From: JBJXGC01 sp046154545
Lineage (GTDB): Bacteria > Chloroflexota > Dehalococcoidia > Tepidiformales > Tepidiformaceae
Reading direction: 5' to 3'
Length of the DNA: 12,102 nt
NCBI GenBank assembly: GCA_046154545.1
Contig: JBJXGC010000008.1
Span: 1 to 12,102, forward strand
The notes under the pieces were generated by a model, which was not told where the DNA came from, made no database searches, and saw nothing but the letters and a program-made list of their open reading frames with translations. The position numbers and the translations under genes were made by a program. Positions 6,835 to 12,102 of this stretch are shown in pieces; the stretch's first letter is position 1, and the number at the start of each line of letters is the position of its first letter.

Positions 6835-7968
6835 CTACGGGCTCTCCGGGTGCAGGTGCACCAGGCCCGACATCAACACGCGCGCCGTCCGGACGACGCC
6901 AACCGACCGGACGAGCCGTGGCCCCGGTGGCTCGTAGAGATCGACCAGGACGCTCACCACGCCGCGTGGATGAAGGATGCGGACGGCGCCGCCGCTCCCG
7001 GACCGCGCCACTGCAGACGGGATCGTGCCAGGTATGCGGGCCGCCGCCGCCGCACAGAGCGCCCCCGTCATCGGCAGCGCACGATGGATCGCACCCATTG
7101 AGAGTGCGAGCGCGGCGAAGTCTGCCTCGCCTTCGGGCAAACCAGGCGGGGGCGCCTGAGCCGGACCGACGAGCACGAGACGGGGGACGGTCGGCGAGGG
7201 CTCGCCGGCCCAACCTGACCGCGCGATGAGGCCGGCGCAGCCGTCCCGGAGGAGGTTCAGCCGTCCAACCAGGGCCTGGTCGGCGTTGAGCTCGGCGACG
7301 CTGTGCTCGAACAGCGCCAGCCCGATGTCCTTCGCAGCGACGAAGGCGTACGGGTGGGTGACATCGACGATCGAGACCGGGAAGGCGCCATCTGCGGTTT
7401 CCACGGTGTCATGGGCGCGGCCGGTGGGCAGCTCCCGGCCGCAGACGCCGCCACCGGGGTCGAGGTAGTGGGTGGCGATCGGCGCGCCGGTGCCCGGGAC
7501 ACCGGCGACGGCGTGGTCGCCCTGCACGAGCGGATGTCCATTGCGCACCGGGACCTCGGCGCGAATGGCAACGCCGGTGTTGACGTTCCGGAGCAGCAGG
7601 CTGGTGACGGGCTCGACGGCCGCGACGAGCCCTTCCTCGATGGCGTAGACGCCGACGGCCGTCGTCAGATTGCCGCAGTTGCCGGCCCAATCGACTTCCA
7701 CCGTATCGACACCGACCTGTGCGAACTCGTACCGGATGTCGTCGTCCCCGTCACCCGGATCGACCAGTACCACTTTGCTCGTGCTCGAGTAGGTGCCACC
7801 AAGCCCGTCGATCTGGAGCGGGTCAGGGCTGCCCATGATGTCGAGAATGATGCGGTCGCGCTCGGGGCCGGGAGGCGGCAGGTCGCGGCCGCGCAGAAAG
7901 ACGCCCTTGCTGGTGCCGCCGCGCATGTAGGTAGCCGGGACCGTCCGGGGACCGCTATGCGCGCGCAC
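6835..7968 (-). CDS. PrpF-family isomerase (4-oxalomesaconate tautomerase / methylitaconate isomerase-like)
   Basis: Member of the PrpF/DUF453 family, whose enzymes move a double bond in an unsaturated di- or tricarboxylate (aconitate isomerisation in PrpF, oxalomesaconate in GalD, methylitaconate in Mii). It has two diaminopimelate-epimerase-like halves. Markers, numbered from the chosen start: MRGGTSKG (15-22), GGTYSSTSK (57-65), GNCGN (96-100), and MTGALC (300-305). The start chosen is GTG 7968, one base after the lyase stop (TGACGTG); it puts VPATYMRGGTSKG near the N-terminus as usual and gives 377 residues. The open frame continues upstream to 8349, but that part is low-complexity Arg/Ser translation inside the lyase gene. 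ATG 7926 would remove the conserved first strand. Which acid it uses is not visible; a lyase and a dehydrogenase directly upstream are the best clue. Confidence 0.9.
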   Translation of the reverse strand: MRAHSGPRTVPATYMRGGTSKGVFLRGRDLPPPGPERDRIILDIMGSPDPLQIDGLGGTYSSTSKVVLVDPGDGDDDIRYEFAQVGVDTVEVDWAGNCGNLTTAVGVYAIEEGLVAAVEPVTSLLLRNVNTGVAIRAEVPVRNGHPLVQGDHAVAGVPGTGAPIATHYLDPGGGVCGRELPTGRAHDTVETADGAFPVSIVDVTHPYAFVAAKDIGLALFEHSVAELNADQALVGRLNLLRDGCAGLIARSGWAGEPSPTVPRLVLVGPAQAPPPGLPEGEADFAALALSMGAIHRALPMTGALCAAAAARIPGTIPSAVARSGSGGAVRILHPRGVVSVLVDLYEPPGPRLVRSVGVVRTARVLMSGLVHLHPESP

Positions 7969-7969
7969 G

Positions 7970-8845
7970 TCAGGGTCCCGGCGGCGAAGCTGATGCGTAC
8001 TTCGCCTCCAGCGCATCGAACCACGGCTTGCGGACCAGGCGCTGGCGCTCCTCCCATGTCGCCAGTCGCGTGCCGAGTGCGGCGGCGGGCTCGTCCCGGC
8101 TGAGCGCCCCGAGGGCCTCTTGCATCCCCTTGACGGCCGCCAGCAGAGGCAGGTTCGCGTAGAGGGCGATCGAAAACCCGAGTGCCTGGATGCGCGACCG
8201 GGGAAGGGCCGGGGTGAGTCCTCCTTCGACAAGGTTGAGCAGCTTCCGCCCCTCGATGCGGCCGACGGCGGCGACCTCCGCCTCGTTGCGCGGGGCTTCA
8301 ACGAAAATGATGTCGGCGCCGGCGAGGCGATAGGCGTTGGCGCGTTCACAGGCCTCCTCCAGGCCGTGCACGGCGAGGGCGTCCGTCCGGGCGATGATCA
8401 GCGCTTCGCGCCGCGTCGCAACCGCAGCCCGAATCTTCTCGACCATCTCCCGCGCCGGGATCACTTCCTTGCCGGCGAAGTGGCCGCAGCGCTTGGGGAA
8501 CACCTGGTCCTCGATCTGCACCGCGTCCGCACCCGCCGCCTCGACGAGGCTGACGGTGTGGACGACGTTGACGGCGTTCCCGAAGCCGGTGTCGATATCA
8601 ACGATGAGGGGAATCTCGACGGCCGCGCGGACGGCCGCGACGTGCTCAACCAGCTGCGAGAGCGAGACCAGTCCGATGTCGGGGACGCCCAGAAAGGTGT
8701 TCGCGATGCCCGCACCACTCAGGTAGACGGCGTCGAATCCCGCATCCTCTATAACACGCGCGGTGAGGGCATTGGCCGCGCCGGGCAGGACAAGCAGGTC
8801 GCCCCGCTCGAGACGCTCCCTCAGGCGAGCACTGGCGCTGGTCAC
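7970..8845 (-). CDS. Isocitrate lyase/PEP mutase superfamily lyase (dimethylmalate/methylisocitrate lyase-like)
   Basis: Predicted C-C lyase splitting a 2-hydroxy acid into a keto acid plus a smaller acid, with Mg2+. The protein has 291 residues on the superfamily's TIM-barrel plan: metal-site DIDTGFGN (83-90), QIEDQ (110-114), catalytic loop KRCGH with Cys120, ARTDA (152-156), and NLVEGGLTP (204-212). The Cys in KRCGH indicates a lyase rather than a phosphonomutase. The VEGG form, as I recall, is closer to 2,3-dimethylmalate lyase, petal-death protein and oxaloacetase-like members than to PrpB, where EFG is usual. The start is GTG 8845, which overlaps the flavoprotein stop by four bases (GTGA), a sign of coupled translation. 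The PrpF-like gene follows after one base. Exact substrate open. Confidence 0.88.
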   Translation of the reverse strand: MTSASARLRERLERGDLLVLPGAANALTARVIEDAGFDAVYLSGAGIANTFLGVPDIGLVSLSQLVEHVAAVRAAVEIPLIVDIDTGFGNAVNVVHTVSLVEAAGADAVQIEDQVFPKRCGHFAGKEVIPAREMVEKIRAAVATRREALIIARTDALAVHGLEEACERANAYRLAGADIIFVEAPRNEAEVAAVGRIEGRKLLNLVEGGLTPALPRSRIQALGFSIALYANLPLLAAVKGMQEALGALSRDEPAAALGTRLATWEERQRLVRKPWFDALEAKYASASPPGP

Positions 8846-10374
8846 GAAGCGCCTTCGCCTGGTGCATCGGCCAGGCCCAAAGCGGCCCGGGCGGCGCTGC
8901 TGCCGGCCAGGCGGCCGAAAACGGCGCCGCGCATCAGGCCGGAGCCGGCGGCGTAGTTGTAGTAGAAGAAGTCGCCCGTGATCTCGCCCGTGGCGAAGAG
9001 GCCGGGCATCGGCCGGCCCTCGGTGTCGATGACCTGGGCCTCCGTGCTCACCTTGAGGCCGCCGTAGGTAAACGTGATGCCGCAGGTCACCGGGTAGGCG
9101 ACGAAGGGCGGCCTATCGAGCGGCTGTGCCCAGTTCGACTTTGGCGGCTGGCCCCCGGGGACGGCCTGCAGTCCGTCCTTCGTGAATGGGTCGAACGCCG
9201 GGCCGGCCCCGGCAGCCGCGCGGTTGAAGTCGCTGACGGTCTGCACGAGGCGGGCCGCGGGCAGGCCAAGCAGCGCCGCGAGCTCCTCCAGGGTCGAGGC
9301 GGTCACGGGAGTGCCCGTCCGGTAGCGCGGCTCCAGGAGGTGGATGGTCTTCTGGTCGAAGATCTGGAAGGCGAGGCCCTGCTCCTCAGCGAGGATGGCA
9401 CGGCCGGTCTTGGCATAGGTGAGCCAGACCTCGTCCTCGCCCTCGTCCAGGAAGCGCTCGGCCCGGAGGTTGACAAGGAGGCTATAGGGGTAGGAGTAGC
9501 GGCTCATCTTGTCGGTGAGGCGCAGGTCGCCCGTGGCCGGGGCGCCGGCATCGAGGGGTGAGGCGTGGGAGCCGCCCCAGTGGCCCGCCGGCTGCGCTCC
9601 CGAACGGAGCGCCTCGGTCAGCATCGTCCCCATGTTGAAGCGCGTCCCCCGGACCTTGACGAGGTCCCAGCCCGGGCCGAGGTAGCGCAGGCGCATCTCC
9701 GGGTTCGATTCGAAGCCACCACTCGCAAGGACGACCGTCCCCGCCACCTCGACCATCTCGTCGCGGCGGCGGACGCGTACTCCCTGGACGGTCGAACCTC
9801 TCGTGAGGAGGCCAGCGCAGGGCGATTCGTACCAGATCGTGATCCCGGGCGACCGCTCGGCGGCGGCGAAGAGCCGGTGGACCAGCCCGACGCCCTCACC
9901 CAGCGCCCGGACGGCGCCGCCTGGCGGCAGGGCGACCTTGACGCCGGGCTGCTGCTTCGCGGGGTCGATGAGCTTGTCGCCGGTGAGTTCCCACTCCACA
10001 CCCTGTCCCCGCATCCAGAGGGCAGTCTCGAAGGAGCGGTCGATGACGGCCTCGGCGAGATCGTGGCGGCTGCGGCCGGCGGAGGTCGACATCCAATCGG
10101 CGAGGTAGGTCTCGCGGGAGTAGGGCGCGACGGTGACGCGGTCGAACCAACGCTCGCTGGCGGCGGCGAGGAGGGGCCGGAGGCTGTCGAGGCCCTGGTG
10201 CACCATCCGGAAGATGCCGCCCGAGAAACGGCTGTTGCCGCCCCGGTCCTCCTTGCTCGCCGCTTCGAGCACTAGCACCCGGGCGCCCAGCTCGGCGGCC
10301 GAAAGGGCGGCCACGAGGGCGGCGTTCCCGGCCCCAACGACGATCACATCGAACTGATCTGTTGTCTCTGCCAC
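8842..10374 (-). CDS. FAD-dependent dehydrogenase, tricarballylate dehydrogenase (TcuA)-like
   Basis: Flavoprotein of the fumarate reductase/3-ketosteroid dehydrogenase superfamily, 510 residues. FAD-binding Rossmann motif VVGAGNAA (12-19) and ribose-binding Glu37 in VLVLEA are followed by RGGNSRFSGG (44-53). VVLASGGFESN lies mid-protein, ITFTYGG near the capping-domain boundary, and GEITGDFF plus NYAAGSGLMRGAVFGR (473-488) complete the FAD site. The GNAA, GGNS and GGFESN motifs are those of TcuA, which oxidises tricarballylate to cis-aconitate. No signal peptide, haem motif or flavin-attachment site, so it is probably cytosolic. The start is GTG 10374 with no clear Shine-Dalgarno and a possible leaderless or weak initiation. 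It is the first gene of the five-gene run, sharing GTGA with the lyase. Direction (dehydrogenation or reduction) and substrate are inferred, not shown. Confidence 0.87.
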   Translation of the reverse strand: MAETTDQFDVIVVGAGNAALVAALSAAELGARVLVLEAASKEDRGGNSRFSGGIFRMVHQGLDSLRPLLAAASERWFDRVTVAPYSRETYLADWMSTSAGRSRHDLAEAVIDRSFETALWMRGQGVEWELTGDKLIDPAKQQPGVKVALPPGGAVRALGEGVGLVHRLFAAAERSPGITIWYESPCAGLLTRGSTVQGVRVRRRDEMVEVAGTVVLASGGFESNPEMRLRYLGPGWDLVKVRGTRFNMGTMLTEALRSGAQPAGHWGGSHASPLDAGAPATGDLRLTDKMSRYSYPYSLLVNLRAERFLDEGEDEVWLTYAKTGRAILAEEQGLAFQIFDQKTIHLLEPRYRTGTPVTASTLEELAALLGLPAARLVQTVSDFNRAAAGAGPAFDPFTKDGLQAVPGGQPPKSNWAQPLDRPPFVAYPVTCGITFTYGGLKVSTEAQVIDTEGRPMPGLFATGEITGDFFYYNYAAGSGLMRGAVFGRLAGSSAARAALGLADAPGEGAS

Positions 10375-10504
10375 GGGCGAGAGCTTACCCGATCGAGGGC
10401 GTTGCGGTTGCGGGGCAGCGGGCCGCGTTTGCCCCTGGCCCGGCGCGCGAGCAGACTCCGCCGGTCGAGTTCGCGCAGTGACCGAAGTGAGGAGCCTGAT
10501 TCAG
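10375..10504. promoter_or_regulatory. Divergent promoter region between catabolic operon and SDR gene
   Basis: These 130 bases separate the minus-strand flavoprotein start (GTG 10374) and the plus-strand dehydrogenase start (ATG 10505), so both promoters should lie here. Plus-strand AGGAG at 10490-10494, 10 bases before ATG 10505, is the dehydrogenase's ribosome site. On the minus strand TAAGCT at about 10387-10382 is a weak -10-like hexamer only 7 bases from the GTG, which would give a leaderless mRNA; no matching -35. No clear operator palindrome and no regulator gene are seen nearby. Confidence 0.5.
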
Positions 10505-11347
10505 ATGAGACCAGACGGAACACAGGTCGCGGTGGTCGTTGGGGCCACTTCCAAATGGCAGGCAGACGGCCGGAACACGAAGCTCGCCCACGGCAAGGAG
10601 CTCGATGACAGCGATCTGCCCGTGGGCGTGCGCTGGGGTGTCGGCGGGGCTGTCGCCCAGAAGTTCGCACGCGAGGGCTTCTTCGTCGTGCTCACCACGA
10701 GGACGGCCGCGAATGCCGCTGGCCTCGAGCGTGCCATCAAGGAGCAGGGCGGCGCCTGCGCGATCGTCGAACTCGACCTCGTCTCGCCTGAGTCGATCGC
10801 GGCGGCGTTTGCCACGATCCGGAAAGACGTTGGCGACCCGGATGTCCTGGTCTACAACGCCGGCTACCTCGAAGGGCGCGACCTTCCGCCCGAGATGGAG
10901 CTGCTCGAACACGTCCCCAACGAGATCTTCGAGACGGCGCAGCACATCGCCAGCCGGGGGCCGTTCCTCGTCGCCAAAGAGGTGCTCCCGGCGATGCGGG
11001 CGCGGGGTGAAGGCTCGTTCCTCATCTCCAACAACTCGTCCTCGCTGCGGGGGCGGAAGCGGATGACCGGCCAGTCGCTCTACTATCCGCGAGTCATGAT
11101 GCGCACCCTCGCCCAGGTGCTGACGGAGGAGTACTCCGAGCACGGGGTGCACGTGGCGAACATCGTCATCGACGGACTGATCGACTCGCCGGGCACGAGG
11201 GCGTTGCCGATCGCTCAGCAGCGGCCGGAGGTGATCATGAATCCCGTCAAGATCGCCGAAGCGTTCTACTACCTGCACACACAGGACCGGTCGTGCTGGA
11301 CGCACGAGCTGCAGCTGACGCCGTACTCGACGAAACCGAGCTTCTGA
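10505..11347 (+). CDS. Short-chain dehydrogenase/reductase-like protein with insertion in the nucleotide loop
   Basis: Rossmann-fold SDR homologue of 280 residues; reaction unknown. Strand 1 VAVVVGAT (8-15) does not run straight into the glycine motif. Residues about 13-40 (TSKWQADGRN... to ...DDSDLPV) intervene before an intact GVRWGVG (41-47, GxxxGxG) and helix AVAQKFA. The rest is standard: VVLTTRT strand 2, ELDL (89-92), VLVYNAG (114-120) and ISNNSSS (174-180) with the usual Ser. The expected YxxxK is replaced by YYPRVMMR (193-200): Tyr is present, but an Arg sits at the wrong spacing and no Lys. VIDGLIDSPGTR (221-232) matches the substrate-loop region. ATG 10505 has AGGAG at good distance; GTG 10478 and 10487 are alternatives without one. 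It is transcribed divergently from the five-gene operon and may or may not share its pathway. Confidence 0.85.
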   Translation: MRPDGTQVAVVVGATSKWQADGRNTKLAHGKELDDSDLPVGVRWGVGGAVAQKFAREGFFVVLTTRTAANAAGLERAIKEQGGACAIVELDLVSPESIAAAFATIRKDVGDPDVLVYNAGYLEGRDLPPEMELLEHVPNEIFETAQHIASRGPFLVAKEVLPAMRARGEGSFLISNNSSSLRGRKRMTGQSLYYPRVMMRTLAQVLTEEYSEHGVHVANIVIDGLIDSPGTRALPIAQQRPEVIMNPVKIAEAFYYLHTQDRSCWTHELQLTPYSTKPSF

Positions 11348-11393
11348 GGCCCCGCGCCCCTGCCCCTCTAATCTGAAGAAGTCGGCGGGTTCG

Positions 11394-11537
11394 GGGGCAT
11401 GTTCGGAGCTGCCGTTGGGCTCCGCGTGGGCGTCGTGCCCTCACCCCGGCCCTCTGGTCTGCAAACTCGTCCTCAGGGGCATGCTCGGGGCTCCGTTGGG
11501 CTCCGCCTGGCCGCGGCGGCCCTCACCCCGGCCCTCT
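11394..11537. repeat. Imperfect direct repeat, two ~62-base copies
   Basis: Copy 1 spans 11394-11455 and copy 2 spans 11476-11537. Both begin GGGGCATG, share CCGTTGGGCTCCGC in the middle, and end CCCTCACCCCGGCCCTCT. Differences are scattered substitutions, mostly in the GC-rich segment before the shared end, plus one single-base indel. The period is 82 bases. Only copy 2 continues into the palindrome at 11532. Looks like a duplicated intergenic repeat element; no flanking transposase. Confidence 0.75.
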
Positions 11538-11557
11538 CCCGCTGCGGCGGGCGAGGG
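11532..11557. repeat. Palindrome with TGCG loop (dispersed-repeat-like)
   Basis: CCCTCTCCCGC (11532-11542) pairs with GCGGGCGAGGG (11547-11557) in 10 of 11 positions around a TGCG loop. Preceded by CCTCACCCCGG, it has the look of the CCCTCACCCCGGCCCTCTCCC family of dispersed intergenic palindromes seen in many high-GC genomes. No U-run follows, so an intrinsic terminator is not supported, although an RNA hairpin could still stabilise or end a transcript. Confidence 0.65.
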
Positions 11558-11614
11558 AGTGCGGCGTGCGGTGCGGACGATTCATCGCGCGCTTTCGGCT
11601 GAAGGCTGTATACG

Positions 11615-11636
11615 CCTCCCAGTGCGCTGGGCGAGG
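11615..11636. repeat. Second palindrome with the same TGCG loop
   Basis: CCTCCCAG (11615-11622) pairs with CTGGG-AGG (11627-11636) as eight base pairs with a two-base CG bulge, again around TGCG and again ending in GCGAGG. It appears to be a diverged or partial relative of the hairpin at 11532-11557, 83 bases further on. Confidence 0.5.
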
Positions 11637-11705
11637 GGAGTACGGGCGGGTCGAACGAGAGCCTATTGGGCGGGTGAGGGAGCGCGGTTGGGATGGTAAG
11701 CAGCC

Positions 11706-11725
11706 CGCGACCGCTGTGGGTCGCG
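11706..11725. repeat. REP-like palindrome CGCGACC / GGTCGCG
   Basis: A perfect 7-bp stem, CGCGACC (11706-11712) with GGTCGCG (11719-11725), and a 6-base GCTGTG loop, flanked by GCC and ACTACGGG. The GTCGCGACTAC edge resembles REP sequences mobilised by REP-associated tyrosine transposases (RAYT). No such transposase is in the window, so this is a resemblance only. No U-run, so not a terminator. Confidence 0.55.
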
Positions 11726-11817
11726 ACTACGGGAGGTTGTCCTGGCCGGTTTCGGTGATGGGGCGTGGCGCGCTTCGTGGGAGCGGCTACCATGGCCGGA
11801 CTCTCGCGCGAAAGAAG

Positions 11818-12102
11818 ATGTTCAGGTCCGTAGTGCTCACGGAGATCCACGATGGGGTGGCGATCGTCACCCTGAACCGGCCGGAATCGATGAATGCGCG
11901 TTCGGCGGAGCTGCGCGCGGCGATCGTTGTGGCGTTCGATACGTTGAAGTCTGACCCGGAGGTGGACGTTGTCATCCTGACGGGGGCGGGGCGGGCGTTT
12001 TGCGCTGGCCTGGACCTGAAGGAGCTTGGCGGCGAGACGGGTGCGCCGGGCGGGCTCGCGGCGGTGACGAATACGGACCTTCGTCGCGCGCTCGAAGAGT
12101 TC
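11818..12102 (+). CDS. Enoyl-CoA hydratase/isomerase (crotonase) family protein, N-terminal part
   Basis: First 95 residues of a crotonase-fold protein; the C-terminal part is past the right edge. Such enzymes act on acyl-CoA thioesters, most often hydrating enoyl-CoA in beta-oxidation. Strand 1 VAIVTLNRPESMNAR (14-28) carries the first oxyanion-hole region, and VVILTGAGRAFCAGLDLKEL (51-70) carries the second, with the peptide NH of Gly64 in CAGLDL expected to hold the thioester oxygen. The catalytic Glu positions of hydratases lie beyond the visible part, so hydratase, isomerase and hydrolase members cannot be told apart. Start ATG 11818 is preceded by a weak GAAAGAAG; GTG 11833 is an alternative. 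Separated from the dehydrogenase by the repeat-bearing gap, so probably its own transcription unit. Confidence 0.88.
   Translation, partial: MFRSVVLTEIHDGVAIVTLNRPESMNARSAELRAAIVVAFDTLKSDPEVDVVILTGAGRAFCAGLDLKELGGETGAPGGLAAVTNTDLRRALEEF

Larger units (their letters stand above)
11348..11817. other. Non-coding intergenic stretch with repeats and palindromes
   Basis: This 470-base gap between the dehydrogenase and the crotonase gene has no credible gene; open frames across it are rich in Arg, Pro and Gly and change frame with the repeats. It holds an imperfect direct repeat of about 62 bases (period 82) and three stem-loops, listed separately. The last part (about 11730-11817) must contain the promoter of the crotonase gene unless it is read from further upstream, but I see no convincing -35/-10 pair. 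No intrinsic terminator with a U-run is seen after the dehydrogenase stop. Confidence 0.7.

Noticed and set aside
3628..7101. Long plus-strand open frames at 3628-4527, 4735-5649 and 6055-7101
   Set aside because: These are antisense to the monooxygenase and esterase genes (the last also overlaps the PrpF-like gene). Composition is Gly/Ala/Val/Asp/Glu rich without motifs, typical of shadow frames.
7969..8349. N-terminal extension of the PrpF-like protein to an ATG at 8349
   Set aside because: The extra 127 residues are an alternative frame of the lyase gene, rich in Arg and Ser. PrpF proteins normally start just before the MRGGTSKG motif, and GTG 7968 gives that.
11394..11537. CRISPR array
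   Set aside because: Only two imperfect copies with divergent interior, a 20-base gap and no cas genes.
11399..11850. Short open frames in the gap between the dehydrogenase and crotonase genes
   Set aside because: They run through the direct repeat and palindromes on both strands, have Arg/Pro/Gly-rich translations and no ribosome site or homology I recognise.

Overview
This is a high-GC, gene-dense window. The seven genes on the left are all on the minus strand, and two genes on the right are on the plus strand. GTG starts, tight minus-strand gene packing and a lipoprotein beginning with an acidic run straight after the lipobox cysteine suggest a high-GC environmental bacterium. A Chloroflexota (Dehalococcoidia/Tepidiformia-like) or actinobacterial genome would fit, but that is a guess from style, not a marker-gene result.

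Region 1 (1-3594, minus strand) is a guanidine uptake and degradation operon. Transcription enters through a well-conserved guanidine-I (ykkC) riboswitch at about 3594-3493. It then runs through a lipoprotein substrate-binding protein, a membrane permease and an ATPase of the nitrate/sulfonate/taurine ABC type. It ends, cut by the window edge, in a ureohydrolase that resembles the nickel-dependent guanidine hydrolase GdmH. The leader between the aptamer and the first gene contains competing stems around the ribosome binding site, which suggests translational control.

Region 2 (3769-10374, minus strand) is a compact run of five genes with junctions of -4, +1, +33 and +60 bases. In transcription order they encode a tricarballylate-dehydrogenase-like flavoprotein, an isocitrate lyase/PEP mutase superfamily C-C lyase, a PrpF-type double-bond isomerase, an HSL-family esterase, and a Baeyer-Villiger type flavin monooxygenase with a long N-terminal extension. 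The last two make chemical sense together: ketone to ester, then ester cleavage. The first three make sense together as processing of a branched di- or tricarboxylate. As a unit the five look like a catabolic operon for an unidentified carbonyl-containing carbon source.

Region 3 (10375-12102) begins with a 130-base divergent promoter region. It is followed by a plus-strand short-chain dehydrogenase-like protein with a roughly 28-residue insertion in its nucleotide-binding loop and a degenerate catalytic motif. A 470-base intergenic stretch then holds an imperfect direct repeat and three strong palindromes. The window ends in the first 95 residues of an enoyl-CoA hydratase/isomerase family protein. 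No tRNA, rRNA, CRISPR array, transposase or phage gene is visible.
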